64,000 nucleotides of DNA from Pseudeuparius sepicola (GCA_963920635.1 OY987299.1:131065373-131129372); one strand, 5' to 3'. Positions 11,801 through 23,729 are shown, counted from the stretch's first letter. The notes: generated from the letters alone by a model not told the origin. Made by a program: numbers and translations.

Positions 11801-12339
11801 CAAAAACTTCACAAATGCTTTTATACGATATTTATCATTATGTAACATTCATAGCCAGGTTACATTTGATTATTTATTTTTGTTTTATATACAGGGTAAT
11901 TGAATACAAAAAAATGCCACTTCCCTTAACTTTTGAGGTTAGAAATAAGAGTTTAATTAAAAGATTCTTATCTACCTAATGTTTTCCGGTTGTATTATCA
12001 AGTTTTTAATAAGAACGCCCCGTATATTTTTGCCTTGTAGAAATTTATCAATTTTTCCGATTCCACCGATATAGGAGGTGTCCTGTAATTCCATATACTT
12101 ATATACCTACCTAATATTTGCCATTTTTTAGCAATTCACTTGGAAATTCCATTAGATTACTTTTAAGATATATATTTTCGCGACAAGCTTTTATATCATA
12201 TAACAATAATTGTATATAATGGAACAAAATGTTGGGCCTGTTTTGGCTTGATTTATTTCAAATTTCATTTCCTTCTTTTCAGAGTATGTAAATAAAAGCA
12301 CCAAAAATATTTTTTACTATTACTCATTTATTATTTTTT
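11801..12339. other. AT-rich spacer
   Basis: Isolated element-like termini occur near 11890 (TACAGGGTAATTG) and 12010 (CCCCGTATAT), but they do not pair convincingly. No gene was seen. Confidence 0.4.
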
Positions 12340-12610
12340 TTAGCTCAAGAAAATTAATCCGCCATCTTGGAGCTGTGGCCATATTGAATTTAATGTGATG
12401 TCACTAACTTTATTGTTTTCTACTCTTCAAGTCCTTTCATTTGATACCCATATTAAGAGGGTTGAAAAGAAAATGTAATCCGACATCTTGAAATTAGATA
12501 TTACAATATTGAGTATTGCATAGATATTATACTGTCATCAGAACTAAAGGTGTATGGAAAATTTCAGCTCAATCGGATGTCAAGAAGTGGCTCTAATTCA
12601 GTTTGAAAGA
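12340..12610. repeat. Interspersed repeat fragment
   Basis: Two related blocks (CCGCCATCTTGGA, then CCGACATCTTGAAA) are followed by phrases that are familiar to me from insect interspersed repeats (TTTCATTTGATACCCATATT, AATTTCAGCTCAATCGGA). It is probably the 3' part of a retroelement. No coding remains. Confidence 0.4.
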
Positions 12611-14009
12611 TCTGACCTAAATAAACTTACATTGCAAGTTAAATAAAAGCTGGTAATTAAGAATATCCTCATAATTTGATGCGAAGAATACTAGGTAGAT
12701 CCACGCAGGTATATACAATTATTACGGGCCAACCTGTATATACGTTTTACAAGGTTTGGTTCAGTCGAAGTTGAAACTAAAAGTGCATATTACATATTTT
12801 GGGGTATACCTTATTTAAATATGTAGACAATAATGGATATAGAACTATTTCATTTTTAAGGTTCACAATTAATTTTAAATAAGACCAGTTTTAATTTTAT
12901 GAGAGCCATACATGGCTCTCGACGTATTTGGGAACATAAAATACCTATACCTATCATTACTTACAATATACAGGCTGTTTCGTCGGCACTATTGTTAACT
13001 AGTTTTATTATTGAAGATAGACCATAGGTTGATTTGGGAAAGAATTGTAATTTTTGCGCTGATTACGATGGTGAGAACAGAATAAAATTGAACATCGCGT
13101 TTACTAGATACTGCCAGAAATGTCCTTTTTTAGATGGGACCCCTTGTATATTATTGCACAGATCGAAACATAATTTAATTCTTCCAAAAAAAATCTTTAT
13201 AACTTTCTTATGTAAAACAAAAACTAGGCAGATATTTTTGATAAAAAGGTTTTTTGCGCAGAATTAAATTATGTTTACATAGGTACATTTGCACGCTGCA
13301 CGCACGTTCGCTTGATACCGCCCGGTGGTTCAGATTGTCCGGGCCGTCGCTGTCATTAACTAATATTCCGAAACGCAGCTCGGACGTCACTCGAAGCCTG
13401 ATCGAGGCCAACGATAAAGACAGGCCATGGCGCTGACGCAGAATCGCGTAGTCACGTGACCAACTTAGTCCTATATAATAAACAGCATTTTTAGAGATAA
13501 GTATAAAAACAAATTTCGTAACAATTTGGAGAGTTTTCCTTCATCTAATACATCATTGGTTTTGTGCATCCAGGCTATCTCTAATTGTTTTTTCAAAATT
13601 TTCAACCTGCCTCAGCTGTTTTGGGCTGAGAGTTAAACGGCACTGCACTCAAATATTTTGGCACATTCTCAACAATTGTTGGCAAAGCACCTTCCTTTAG
13701 CTTAGGTGATATTCTCTATAGGTGTTTTCCTCCCACAACACATTTGTCCAGTTTAATTGTTTCACTTTCTTGAAAATGTGTTAGCCACACATACTTCTTA
13801 AGGGATTTTTAGAAATTAAATCTCAGTTGGAATTTGACGAATCCATTTTTGGCGCAAATTTTCATCCCGAGGCAAAGCAAATGTTGTTATGGTGACATTT
13901 TCTTCCTGGCTTTTGCAATATGTATAAATATAATTTAAACAGACCAAATATTTGGTGTTTAGGTTATTTTTTTCGAAATAAAAATGAAAAGTCACCTCAG
14001 TATACTGTA
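12611..14009. other. AT-rich spacer with a small GC-rich patch
   Basis: 13290-13450 is a CpG-rich patch with no assigned function. Solitary mariner-type termini occur near 12733 and 12968. The rest shows nothing identifiable. Confidence 0.35.
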
Positions 14010-14580
14010 AATATTAACGAGGTCCCAGTTGATCGGCAGCGTGAAAGGCCGAATATGAACCGTACAGGGCGTGGGTCGACAACGAAAATCCTCGAGTACG
14101 TTACAACACTGATTTATTTCGCACAAGGTGAATGGTGAATACAAAATACACAAACCCGAACGTGGTCAACGGGAACGGCTTCCAGCCACCCGGACCGTCT
14201 GAACTCGCGGATCTCCCGTAAGCACTTCACCCGTCTGTGTCTCAGGCTCCACTGTCCATATTCCGGGGGGAGAATTCCCCTTGTAGCGCTCACGCGCCGG
14301 CGTGAGCGGCACCAATACTCCTGGACAAATTCACAATTAACACCGGTGCTCGTTAGAGATTTTAGGCCGCCGCTAATCGTCTTCCTCTTTCGCAATCGGC
14401 TTCCGGCACCTTCCAAAAACCACCAGGCAATATCGGGACGCGCGGAATTCGCTCCGGACATATAACCCAGAACGAAAGTCTTCTTAACCTCCAAGAAAGT
14501 CGCGGCGGAGCCACTCGAAAAAAATGACGGCCCGCGTCGTAAAACGTAACAGTACCCTTGATTTGCAGTAAATTATTTCG
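14010..14580. promoter_or_regulatory. GC-rich island, candidate cis-regulatory module
   Basis: A CpG-rich single-copy block. It contains GGGGGAGAATTCCCC (about 14261-14275), which fits a Rel/Dorsal-type half-site arrangement, and a GCTCACGC-GCCG-GCGTGAGC inverted repeat near 14288. The minus-strand frame 14114-14494 has no ATG at its start and an arginine-rich composition, so I do not call it coding. The role is inferred from composition and words only. Confidence 0.25.
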
Positions 14581-15361
14581 GTGCATTTTAAATACACATA
14601 TGCCAAAACGGATTTATGGCCGGTGTCCGGGCCGTTTCAATTGTAATTTATAAATACCATTATAAGAAAATAAGCCGCGTTTTTTTTAAGGCAGTTAAAA
14701 GTTCCGGCACTAAAATTTTAAACAACTCTTTCTCGGCGATGCGGAGATGGACCACCCAGTGGCGTAACGTGGTTTGGCAGATTTAAACACGCATTTATTT
14801 CGTTCTTGGAAAATGGGAAAAAAGTGTTTGTGCCACTTGCTCCCTCAAGCAGCAATTCCAAATTTTTATTTTTTTTAAATCATCAAAAATATTATGACAA
14901 AACCCACGATACTGCTATAAGAAATCTACGCAACGAAGAAAGGATGCTTGTATTATGTCGTTAAGAAGTGGAGTGCTGAAAATAAATTAGTGAAGTGGTG
15001 AATGTGATAATTAGTGAGTGCTACGTAATTAAGAAGTGGTGTTTTTTGACAGTTCCTCGTAGTTTTTAAATAAAAAATAATCAAAAATTTTAAGGCGTTG
15101 CTCCTTTTGCTCTCAAAAGATGGCGCTAGATACATAATCGATGTGCTGAAAGCCCTCTGTAGCTAAGTTCACACAATCTTCCAAGTTATTATTTGTGAAT
15201 TGTTGATTTTTTACAAATCTAACCTAACTACCTATCTTTGGTATATTCGTACTTCAATTTATTTATACCTATTAAAACCAAAAATGAACTTATTTTTCTG
15301 CTTACCAAAATAATAAACCAATCTAATATTTATAATGTAGGTACGAAACATAGAATAGTAT
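14581..15361. other. AT-rich spacer, nothing recognised
   Basis: Short phrases such as GTGAAGTGGTGAATGTG and TAGTGAGTG recur loosely around 14960-15030. No feature can be supported. Confidence 0.35.
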
Positions 15362-15483
15362 ATTATACACCTAGGTTGAGAAGTGAGCTATTATTTACCG
15401 AGCATTTTTATATCCTGAATCGCGTAGCGCCGAAGGATATAATATGCGAGGTAAATAATGGCCTTCTCAACCGAAGTGTATAT
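15362..15483. repeat. Compact ~120-bp hairpin element (H1)
   Basis: Left arm TATACACCTAGGTTGAGAAG... pairs with right arm ...CTTCTCAACCGAAGTGTATA. ATTATTTACC pairs with GGTAAATAAT, and TATATCCT with AGGATATA. The loop is CpG-rich (GAATCGCGTAGCGCC). It is a long, nearly complete stem with a small loop, characteristic of hairpin MITEs. Confidence 0.75.
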
Positions 15484-17663
15484 AGAATTTTTTTTACTAC
15501 TAACATTGAAATATTGCCATATTTTAGTCATTTCTCGCTTTTTTTCAAATACTTCAAAATATCAAGTAGCCTGGAAGTTCAGTTGTCAAGCTGATAAAAT
15601 GACACTAATTTTTAAATGTCACATAGAAAATTTTTCATTCATCATACCTAGGTAGGTTTTTTTTTTATTATCATTATTTACCTAGGTAGAGAAATATTAC
15701 TTCTCATTAGAGGAATGAGGTAAATACCGAATGGTGATTTCTCAGGTTAGTAGATAGTAAAAAAATCTATTATAGGTATAAAATCTGGTTGATATAGATT
15801 TTAGATACTAGATACTTCCCAGGTTCCTCTGCTTAAGATGTTAATGATTCTTGTTTTTGTGCTGTTTGCGAGCCAATAATAGATAGTGAATAGTGAATGT
15901 GAAATAATTACATTGTAATGTAAGTACTTATTTGAATACCAAGCTATAACTCTATTTCAATATATTTCTTTCCTACCCTGCTTGAAGAAGACACAATAAA
16001 TTTGGGAAAATTATTACAAGGTCCACTTATTCGCTTTCCATTAAAACCTGACGTTCTGCCCCATATTTTTTCACCAAAACTAGCATCCCAAATTCCGAAA
16101 AAGGGGAAAAGAAGCATTTTAAAAACCAATAATTTATCGAGGAAGAACATAATGACGAGGATAAATACATAAATAAATAGGTATATCAAATAATATATTC
16201 ATGATACATATAGTATCATCGCAAATGTCTATATTTACATAACTTGCAAGCAAAAATATTTATTACCTAATATAATATTAAAAATATATCAATTTACCCA
16301 CCCTTGTACTTCCACTGTTCTATTTTTTGGTGAAAACAGATCTAAATGGTTTATATAATATCAGTGCAATACATCTATTGCCACCATAATAGGAAGATCG
16401 TTGGAATAAGCTTTTTCAAAACTCTACTCGATACTTTCTGCAGTTTATTATTAAAATTCGATAGGTCACTTTCATAAAACACTAAATGGAACATATTATA
16501 TTTTCAAAGAAACAAAATATGTATACAGAAAAACTGTGGGATTTAAGTTTTCAACAGGGACCTTTGAAGCAAGCAGTTTTATTTTCAGAATCCACTCTCA
16601 TCCAGCAGATAGCAGGTAACCATACTTTAAGCTGTCATGCTGTCATGCTGTCATATACTGTCAGCCCACAAATCACCAATCAATCAGGTACCCTGAAGTT
16701 GCCTCGCTTTGATACAGACCCATGGATACATTATGATATCGGTAAAGAAGATTACTACTACCTAAAACATCTTAAGGTATTTTCAAATTTCTAAGATTTT
16801 GGATATTTATCTTCGACAAGGGACTTTTAGGGAACTAGATGACTGATGTAGTTCACCATTGCAATCATCAAATTAATTTTTAAAATTTAATCGTATACCA
16901 TTATATCCTCAAAAAAGGCAAATACGCAAATTTTGAGCTGGATTGATAGTTTTGACAGTATAAAGCAAAATTTCGAAACTATACTTTAACTTCAACACCT
17001 TGTTAATCCCTATTTGGCCAAGGCACTTTATTTTGGGATCGAGAATCTCCGGTTAACTATTTACTAATGAGACCCTCTGTATATTATGCCTACCAGATTT
17101 TCCATATAAACATAAATAGTGCTTTTCGCAATCCTGTTCCCTATATGGCACATCCATAAGCGCATATAGAGGACAATAAAATCATCATAATTTCAAATGC
17201 CTTTATAAGAAATGCTAAATGGCAATTTCGCTTAAAATGACTGGCATAATTTTGCGAGATCGGCTATTTAATTTATTTCAGAAATGGCATTTAGTCACGC
17301 GCGTATGACAAGAGAGTTTATTTCTACATTAAAATGCAGGTTCATGAATAGATATCATCTACTACCTACTTCCCGTCTGGCAAAATACAAGTTTGTTAAG
17401 ACCAGTCAAAATACACACATTAAAATAATCTAAGGACACATACAAAAATGCGTATATTTTCTTAATTATTTCCTATTTAAATATTAAAAACAATAGTACG
17501 ACTATGAACAATTCTAGCAACTGATAATGCAAACATGTTAATGTTTTTTACATTACAAAAACAGTGCAGATTTTTTTAAAAGTCGAACCAGAAACCTTCT
17601 AAATTTAATAGGTATTTGTCATCCAGTGCTGGGCAAGTTTGGTTTGATTTTAAACATTTTATG
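15484..17663. other. AT-rich spacer
   Basis: A second partial hairpin lies at about 15640-15740 (CTAGGTAGGTT / ACCTAGGTAG). Apart from the candidate ORF at 16486, nothing was recognised. A hAT-like word (CAGTGCTGGGCAAG) occurs alone near 17625. Confidence 0.35.
16486..16794 (+). CDS. Candidate 102-aa ORF of unknown function
   Basis: It starts with ATG and stops at TAA. The C-terminal half has a stretch (SGTLKL, about residues 68-73, then DPWIHYD near residues 79-85) weakly reminiscent of the C-terminal domain of GMC oxidoreductases. That resemblance is too short to name the gene. Possible donor sequences (CAG|GTAACC inside, AAG|GTATTT near the end) mean it could be a damaged exon. The nucleotide stretch TGTCATGCTGTCATGCTGTCA inside it is a short tandem repeat. 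Low confidence that it is a real gene. Confidence 0.2.
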   Translation: MEHIIFSKKQNMYTEKLWDLSFQQGPLKQAVLFSESTLIQQIAGNHTLSCHAVMLSYTVSPQITNQSGTLKLPRFDTDPWIHYDIGKEDYYYLKHLKVFSNF

Positions 17664-18247
17664 ATGGCGAGACATCATTTGGAACGTGAAACGATGTTTC
17701 GTACTATTGGCATATTGGAGGCTCGAATTTAATAAAGGGATGTCGCAGAAACTCTTAACACATCCAAAAGTGTTATTAATCGATTCCAAGAAACAGGAGA
17801 CGTGCTAGCATTGCGAGAGCGCAGTATCACTGCGTCGCAATTGGTTAAACTGTCCGAAACAGGCTCCAAGAAGATCACATTAATGGCCGCCTGTGAGAGT
17901 TCGCAGCATTATCACGAGGAAATCGCAGAACCAATTTACAGTGGGTACAAGAACATTTAAATTGGCACCAGCAGGAATGGATTCCAATTTTCTTTTCTGA
18001 GCCCCGATTTGGACTTCGGCCAGATTCAAGGAGGCATCGCGTGTGGAGTTGTCCTGGAAATTCAGAACGCCTTATAGCTGTTCGAGCGGTTCACACCTTT
18101 AGAGGAGGTACGATCATGGTATGGGGCGATATCAACATCGGCGGAAGAACTAATCTCGTTTGGTTGGAGCGGTATCTGAATTCCAATGATTATCAAAACA
18201 ATATTCTTCGGTATCGTGTGCGAATTTATGCAGGACAACGAAATTAA
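17664..18247 (+). pseudogene. Tc1-type transposase, 5' part (interrupted)
   Basis: Translation from the ATG at 17664 gives an N-terminal helix-turn-helix typical of Tc1 transposases (MARHHLERE, then GILEA, then RDVAETLNTSKSVINRFQETG), broken by two adjacent stops after about codon 22 and by later frameshifts. Downstream pieces match the DDE core in order: a damaged SRFGLRPD-type segment near 18005, then an open segment 18041-18247 containing RGGTIMVWGDI and the LNSNDYQNNIL helix. The frame then ends at a TTAA where a piggyBac element has inserted. The remainder resumes at 19655. Transposition activity is certainly lost. Confidence 0.85.
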
Positions 18248-19658
18248 CCCATTAACGCCTGAATTATGTATTTTTTCAAATTTCGATATTTTTTCTTAAA
18301 TAACTGTAAAAAATGACTCCCTGAAACGAAAATATTTTATTCCAAAAATATCTGAGTAGTACTTTTTGAAATATAGGCTGTTGCCATATGGTAACGCTAG
18401 GAGCTTGTGAAGTCAAAGTGTCTAATTTTATAAGAAATCAAAAAGGTTTTGGCAGTTATTTGGAAAACAATGAAACAGTGTAATATCGTCAAGTATATAT
18501 TATTTTCAATAATATGCAATAGCAGATTATGCTATCGACAATGGAATGGCTGGAAATAGTCAATACACAAGGCTACATTACACTTCCAGCACATTGTTCA
18601 AGTGGTCAATTCTATCAAATCTAATATTATCTGAAATACGGCTATTATCTGAGGACTCTATTGATCCTGCATGTCTTCCAGCACCTTTAGGACGAACTTG
18701 ATACGCAAGTTGTTAGTTAGGGTGCACTGTGTTGGACTTCTATTTTCTCGAATTGTCCCAATGGCGGAATAGCCGCGAAATTGCAAAAAAGAAAATAGTG
18801 CTGGATTAGAAAATAAATTATCCATATAGAAAGTATACCCCAACTGTCTTTTTCCTAGCGAAAGTTCATCTAACATTATCAGCTAGCGGCTTTACCAAAT
18901 AGAACATCATAGTCCGAATTCATTTTAGGACTCTTTCCCTGATAAAAATCAAAGTTTATTAGGTAGCCATCTTTAGTGTTTATAAACACTAAATCTGGAG
19001 CCTATAGGCTCCAGATTTTGTAGCCAAACCCGATTGGCTTGCCCCGAATAAACTGTTTGCAACTGTGCTTCCCATAATACTTTACCATACTTTCATCGTA
19101 TGCTAGGTTCAATTCCGGAACAAAATTGTGGATACATCGATCTTTTAGCATTTCAATCATTGGTCTAAGTTTCATCATTGTAAATAATATCTAGTGCTTG
19201 AGAAACTGAGAATCCTCCCCTGGAATTGAAAAATAAATATTTACTGATTGTAAGCGCCTAGCGTTGCCATATGGCAACAGTCATGTTTACGAATATGTAA
19301 GTCAGCTAGTTTTTAGTAAAATGTCTTTATATTTTGTCAATGAATACTCTAACGCATTCTATACATAAATATAAATCCAAAGTAACAAAAATATGTGACA
19401 CATATAAATAAACATACTTACTCAAACCGAGGCTCCATTTTTTTCGATGATTTATTTGAATGGTATATTCTAGCACTGCTCACACTCTAACAATCAAATG
19501 TAAACTGAATTTGCCAGTACGAATGTATTCCAAACAGTAATACGTCGGTAATAAGATTCCTACCCTAAACGAAATAAAATCGCTGACAAGTTAGGACGCG
19601 TCGAAAAGATCACCTGTTGGACGTTGCCATATGGTAACGCAAGGCGCTAATGGGTTAA
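18244..19658 (-). mobile_element. Decayed piggyBac element with TTAA target duplication
   Basis: TTAA at 18244-18247 and again at 19655-19658 bounds terminal repeats CCCATTAACGCC (18248-18259) and GGCGCTAATGGG (19643-19654), which are inverted copies with one mismatch. Subterminal GTTGCCATATGGTAACGC motifs occur near both ends (about 18382 and 19622) and again at 19270. The transposase remnant is on the minus strand. The element sits inside a Tc1-type transposase gene and is therefore younger than it. Confidence 0.92.
18658..19175 (-). pseudogene. piggyBac transposase fragment (DDE_Tnp_1_7 family)
   Basis: Reading leftwards from about 19175: MKLRPMIEMLKDRC, LAYDESMVKYYGKHSCKQ and FIRGKPIGFGYKIW. 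These are the canonical piggyBac catalytic-core segment, with the DE of YDES as one catalytic position. Then comes an interrupting palindromic insertion, followed by NTKDGYLINFDFYQGKSP, GYTFYMDNLFSN (second catalytic Asp) and RGYSAIGTIRENR. The frame is broken by the inserted 23-24 nt at about 18984-19008 (immediate TAG) and again around 18880. The N-terminal half and the C-terminal cysteine-rich finger are missing. Non-functional. Confidence 0.9.
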
Positions 19659-19850
19659 TGATTTGCCTTGGCCCTCTCAATCCTCTGACCTTAATCCCAT
19701 CGAGCACTTATGAAATATGCTCGGACGAAGACTTTTTGTGCAAAATATTGTGTTTCAAATTTACCAACAACTATTCGAGTGCCTTTCAAATGAATGGAAC
19801 GCCATCGAACAACATGACATTGTCAACTCAGTTCTGAGTACCTATGCCTC
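19655..19850 (+). pseudogene. Tc1-type transposase, 3' part
   Basis: Resumes with DLPWPSQSSDLNPIEHL, the third catalytic Asp block of Tc1 transposases. An in-frame stop stands where Trp is expected, followed by LGRRLFVQNI and a WNAIEQHDIVNSV helix. It continues the frame broken off at 18247 once the 1.4-kb piggyBac insertion is disregarded. Confidence 0.88.
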
Positions 19851-20039
19851 GTAGGTGTAGAGCAGTTGTTAACAGTCGTGGTGGTAATCCAATGTATTAA
19901 TTATTATTTAATGTTGCTTTATTTTTGTTAATATGTGTGGCAAAAACATGCATAATTTTTTCTGGAAACCATGTAAATTTGAACAATTTTTCAATTCTTT
20001 TGTAAATTTTGACACATACAGCTAATAAATTATAACGCA

Positions 20040-20300
20040 CAAAAATCAAAGTCGACCTAGGCTTTTGAAATTTTTCACACCTATCCAGTTTTTCATTCTG
20101 AACAAGTTTTCTTAATAACATTTTAATGTGAAAGCTACACAAAGTGCACTTTCCTAAAGAAAAGTGGGGAAAAATGCCAAAAAATCAAAGTAGGCCTAGA
20201 CTTTCGAAATTTCGCAAACTTACTCAGTTCTTCATTCTGAACAAGTTTCCTTAATAAGATTTTGTTGAAAAACCTACAGAAAGGGCACTTTACTGATGTG
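20040..20300 (+). repeat. Two-copy tandem duplication, ~140-bp unit
   Basis: 20040-20180 and 20181-20300 share AAAAATCAAAGT, TTCATTCTGAACAAGTTT and GGCACTTTACT-type blocks, with scattered substitutions. It is probably part of the 3' region of a decayed mariner-type element whose right terminus (ACACACTGTATAT) lies at about 20463. Confidence 0.75.
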
Positions 20301-21340
20301 GAAAATTAGTTTTTTCAAAATTCCCAAGGTATACGTCATTTTTCGAAAGTAAAATTATGTCACAAATTAGTTGCAAACCAAGCAGGGTTTATCCCCAGAA
20401 GCTCAAATTTCAACTCGAAAATTTTTTGTCATTTACACCCTACGTGAACTCTATCCGTGGACACACTGTATATAAGTCTACTTAGAATACAGCTGCAATA
20501 TAAAAAAATATGGCAGGAAATTGTGTTTTATTTCATAATTTTTATTCTTGTATCTTAGATTCTTTTGATGTGTGTATTTAGATATACATGTGTATAGTGA
20601 AAAGTTTAGAATAAGTAGTCCAGATTTTGGGGTTATTGGACAAAACGCATATATAGTTAGTAATTAGTGAATGAATGTAGTTTTAAGAACGACGGGAAGA
20701 GTAAAGTGTTGGATTTTTGGCATGGGAAACGTAACCTCTGGTTATCATATGATGCTGGCTTAAGTGTCAAATTTGTTGTTTTTGTTTTGGGTAGGCATTT
20801 TTTATGTTGGCTGATTATAAAGCAGCCTGTAGGTTAGTCTATATTTATTATTTGTCTGAGCACAGAACACTTTTTTACTTCTATTGTGAGAATGGATTTG
20901 TCGCAATGTAAACTAAGAAGTGAAATTGTATTTATTTTAATGACCAGATGGCCCATTTCTGATGTAAAAAACACATACTTTCCGCATTGTCTGAAGTTCG
21001 AGGTTTCCTTTCGACGGAAAATTTCTAAATTTTGATTTGTCTCAAAAAAGCAGACGCTCAATATCGACGAACGATCATTTCCTACATTATCTGAAAGGCG
21101 CAATCGTCCTAAATACCACAGAAGACGCATAGACGTGATCCTTTGTGCGTCGAGAGCGGTTCCAACCCACGGCAGGAAGTTTTCTGACAATACTCCCAAT
21201 TAAACCAATTCATATCTTCAAACGCGCTGCGTGCCCGGTTTACCAGAGTATTTGGGCCGCGTTCTACAGGGTGTCCCAGAAATGGAGGCCGACCCTCTGG
21301 CAGTGGGTTCTGTGAATCTCAAAAATTAGTTGTAGGCTAT
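20301..21340. other. AT-rich spacer
   Basis: Isolated mariner-type ends occur near 20463 (right) and 21267 (left, TACAGGGTGTCCC, truncated by the next element). The minus-strand frame 20834-21199 has no recognisable domain. Confidence 0.4.
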
Positions 21341-22366
21341 ATACAGGGTTGTTCACTTTTAAAGAGAGAAGAAAGAAGGATATTTTCCAACAGGATACTT
21401 AAACCCAGTTATACAGCAAAAATTTATAATATTAATAACAATAATAATACAGCTGTGCAAATAATAGATATTCGTACCTAACTAATGCAGAAATGAACGT
21501 TGATCACACAATTTAAATAAAAAATAGGGGTCCCATAGGAACGTAACAACATAATTAACCAAGAAACTTTTGTATAAGACTTTTTTCAAGATCAAAAATA
21601 AACAAGACACACCTACATTTGACGGGCCCTGTATAAGGGACCAAACTTTAGGTGAGAGATCTTCAAAAAAATAACCGCATTTTCTCTTATAAACTGTAAC
21701 TTTTTAAGGCCTTACAAAAAAGTTCTAGGGTGTTAAAGTTTTAACAAATATGTGGACTTTATTGATTGTTTACAAAACTTAGTTGATATATTTAAGTCAG
21801 ATTTAGTACACGTTATAACGGGTTAGCATAAAACTTATTAATATCAAACACCCTGAACAACCAGTGGCGTAGAAGTGGGTAATTAGTAACAATTGTTTTT
21901 AGAAAAAAAAAAAATCACCTTGTATATTAATAAAATGATTTTTATGTAGACTTTAATGGTAAACAAAAATGTTCTCTTGGTAATTTTTCGTATGTGTCAT
22001 GGTTTCACGGAATATTTGTGTTTTTTTTTTGTATTGTTTCAGAGTATAAAAAAATCGATTTCTTACTTTAAATAATATAAATTTATAACGCTATACTTTT
22101 GAAGATAGAGGGCCTAAAACATTTAGGGAAGATAAAAATTAATGTTACGCTCTGTGTCTAGTAAAGTATAACTTTATTCGAACTAAGAAACACATTTATC
22201 TACTTACCTATTGAGTAAATTTTTTAGTTGATCATAATTATTAAAATTTTAACTTTTTTATAAGGTCTTAAAGCGAGACGGTTTATACGAGAAAGTGCGG
22301 ATATTTTTTGAAGATCTATCACCTGTTACAGTTTGGTCAATTAAAAGTGAACCACCATGTATATTA
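21341..22366. mobile_element. Foldback mariner-type element (1.0 kb)
   Basis: The left terminus TACAGGGTTGTTCACTTTTA is inverted at the right (TTAAAAGTGAACCACCATGTA). Further in, 21639-21725 (GACCAAACTTTAGGTGAG..., TTTCTCTTATAAAC) pairs with 22250-22340. About 270 bp extra lies between terminus and inner arm on the left, bounded by GGGCCCTGTATAA, so another element end is nested there. No transposase. The ends match those of the autonomous-looking element at 24765-27372. Confidence 0.75.
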
Positions 22367-22374
22367 CATACTAT

Positions 22375-23346
22375 GTGGTCATATGTGGGATTTTTTTAAT
22401 TAATTGCACAACGAAAATACAAATATTCCCGAAAGTTGATGCATGTTCGATAATCGTATTAGGCGCACTTAGAATGGTTGCAAGTCAAACAGTATACAGG
22501 GCAGGTCAAAAAATATAAAAATTGTACAAGAGTAAAGTACCCTTATTTCAGAAAATTCGGCAAAATGTTATTATGAAAAGTTGTCTAGAATTAAAAGTTA
22601 TGCCTGAATACCAAAAAGTGGCCTCCTAAGAAAAAAAATATATTTTTTGAAAAGCAATAATTTGATAAAAAAAATTTGGTTTTAATATTCACTATAAACA
22701 ATTTCATAAATCAATCAAAATTAAATCGATTTCTCATAATTTTGTTCAAATGCAACAATATTTGTAAAATTAACTTAGATTTTGAATTTTTTAGGGAATC
22801 ACAAATTTCATGTTTGTTGCAATGATATTATCTAAACAAAAGTTTAAAATTTCGGAAAAATTCTTCTGAACAAGGTAAAACATTAGTAATGATAATATGT
22901 ATATTAAAAAACTCTCATTTAAGGAGCAAATTTTTTATTTTAAATATTTATTAAGAAATTGTGGAAATTAATTGACGAAAAAACATTTTTTCCTTAGGAG
23001 GCTATGTTTTGGTATTTAGGCGTAGCTTTTAATTCTTAACAACTTTTCTTAACAACCTTTTGCTGAATTTTTTTGAAATAAGAGTACTCTTGTACAATTT
23101 TTATATTTTTTTACCTGCCCTGTATGCTGTTTGACTTGCAACCATTCTAAGTGCACCTAAATATGATTACTGAACATGCATCAACTTTCGGCAATATCTG
23201 TATTTTCATTTTACATAAGTTTATTTTTCAAACTTATGTAAAATGTGGTCGATTCCCAGGATTATTATTACGAAATATCTGTATTTTGGTTGTGCAATTC
23301 ATAAAAAAGTCCCATATAATATTATGTTGCACACTTAAATGACCAC
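22375..23346. mobile_element. Large palindromic (foldback) element, 0.97 kb
   Basis: GTGGTCATATGTGGGA at the left end and ATGACCAC at the right mark the ends. Nested inside are inverted pairs: GAAAGTTGATGCATGTTC, CACTTAGAATGGTTGCAAGT, ACAGGGCAGGTCAAAAAA and GGCCTCCTAAG. The right arm carries a private small hairpin (23209-23246, TTTTACATAAGTTT). The loop is about 22680-22960. Non-coding. Confidence 0.8.
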
Positions 23347-23456
23347 ACTGTTTTATACATATTTATACTAGAAGGGGTTTGCGGATGGAGACCGAAGTCT
23401 CCTACATCTCACCGCTAATTACTATATAGCCAGTTGAAATAAATACAACCTAGCCG

Positions 23457-23550
23457 ATGGAACCCGTATTCTATGGTAGCTTATTAGTTGGTTAAGTGCG
23501 CCTACGGCTACAGTTTTAGTTCGGGGTTCGAATCCCGGCTGGAGTGCATT
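23457..23550 (+). repeat. tRNA-derived SINE head
   Basis: A perfect pol III B box, GGTTCGAATCC (23525-23535), lies about 40 bp downstream of an A-box-like TAGTTGGTTAAGTG. The acceptor stem does not close and the T-stem has a mismatch, so it is not a functional tRNA gene. A related fragment is at 62959-63012. Confidence 0.6.
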
Positions 23551-23729
23551 TTTTATCAATCCAATTTCTCTAAAATTGACAAAAATATAATCAAAAACCG
23601 TTTTTTGAGATTCAACGGCAACGAACTGTATACCTTAAGTGAAGCATTTTCGCCTTTAGGTAAGCGTGTTTAAATGGCCACATTTTGACGTCAAGAATGT
23701 CCGGTGCATGGGTATTGGCCAAGGTTGGC

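Noticed and set aside
14114..14494. 126-codon minus-strand frame in the GC-rich island
   Set aside because: No ATG at its start, arginine-rich composition typical of CpG-rich non-coding DNA, and overlapping open frames.
17625..17640. hAT terminal repeat CAGTGCTGGGCAAG
   Set aside because: Only one end was seen, with no partner or target duplication nearby.
20834..21199. 121-codon minus-strand frame
   Set aside because: AT-rich, with no family signature or flanking signals. It is about the length expected by chance in a window of this size.
23457..23550. tRNA gene
   Set aside because: The B box is perfect, but the acceptor stem does not pair and the T stem has a mismatch, so a SINE head is the better call.
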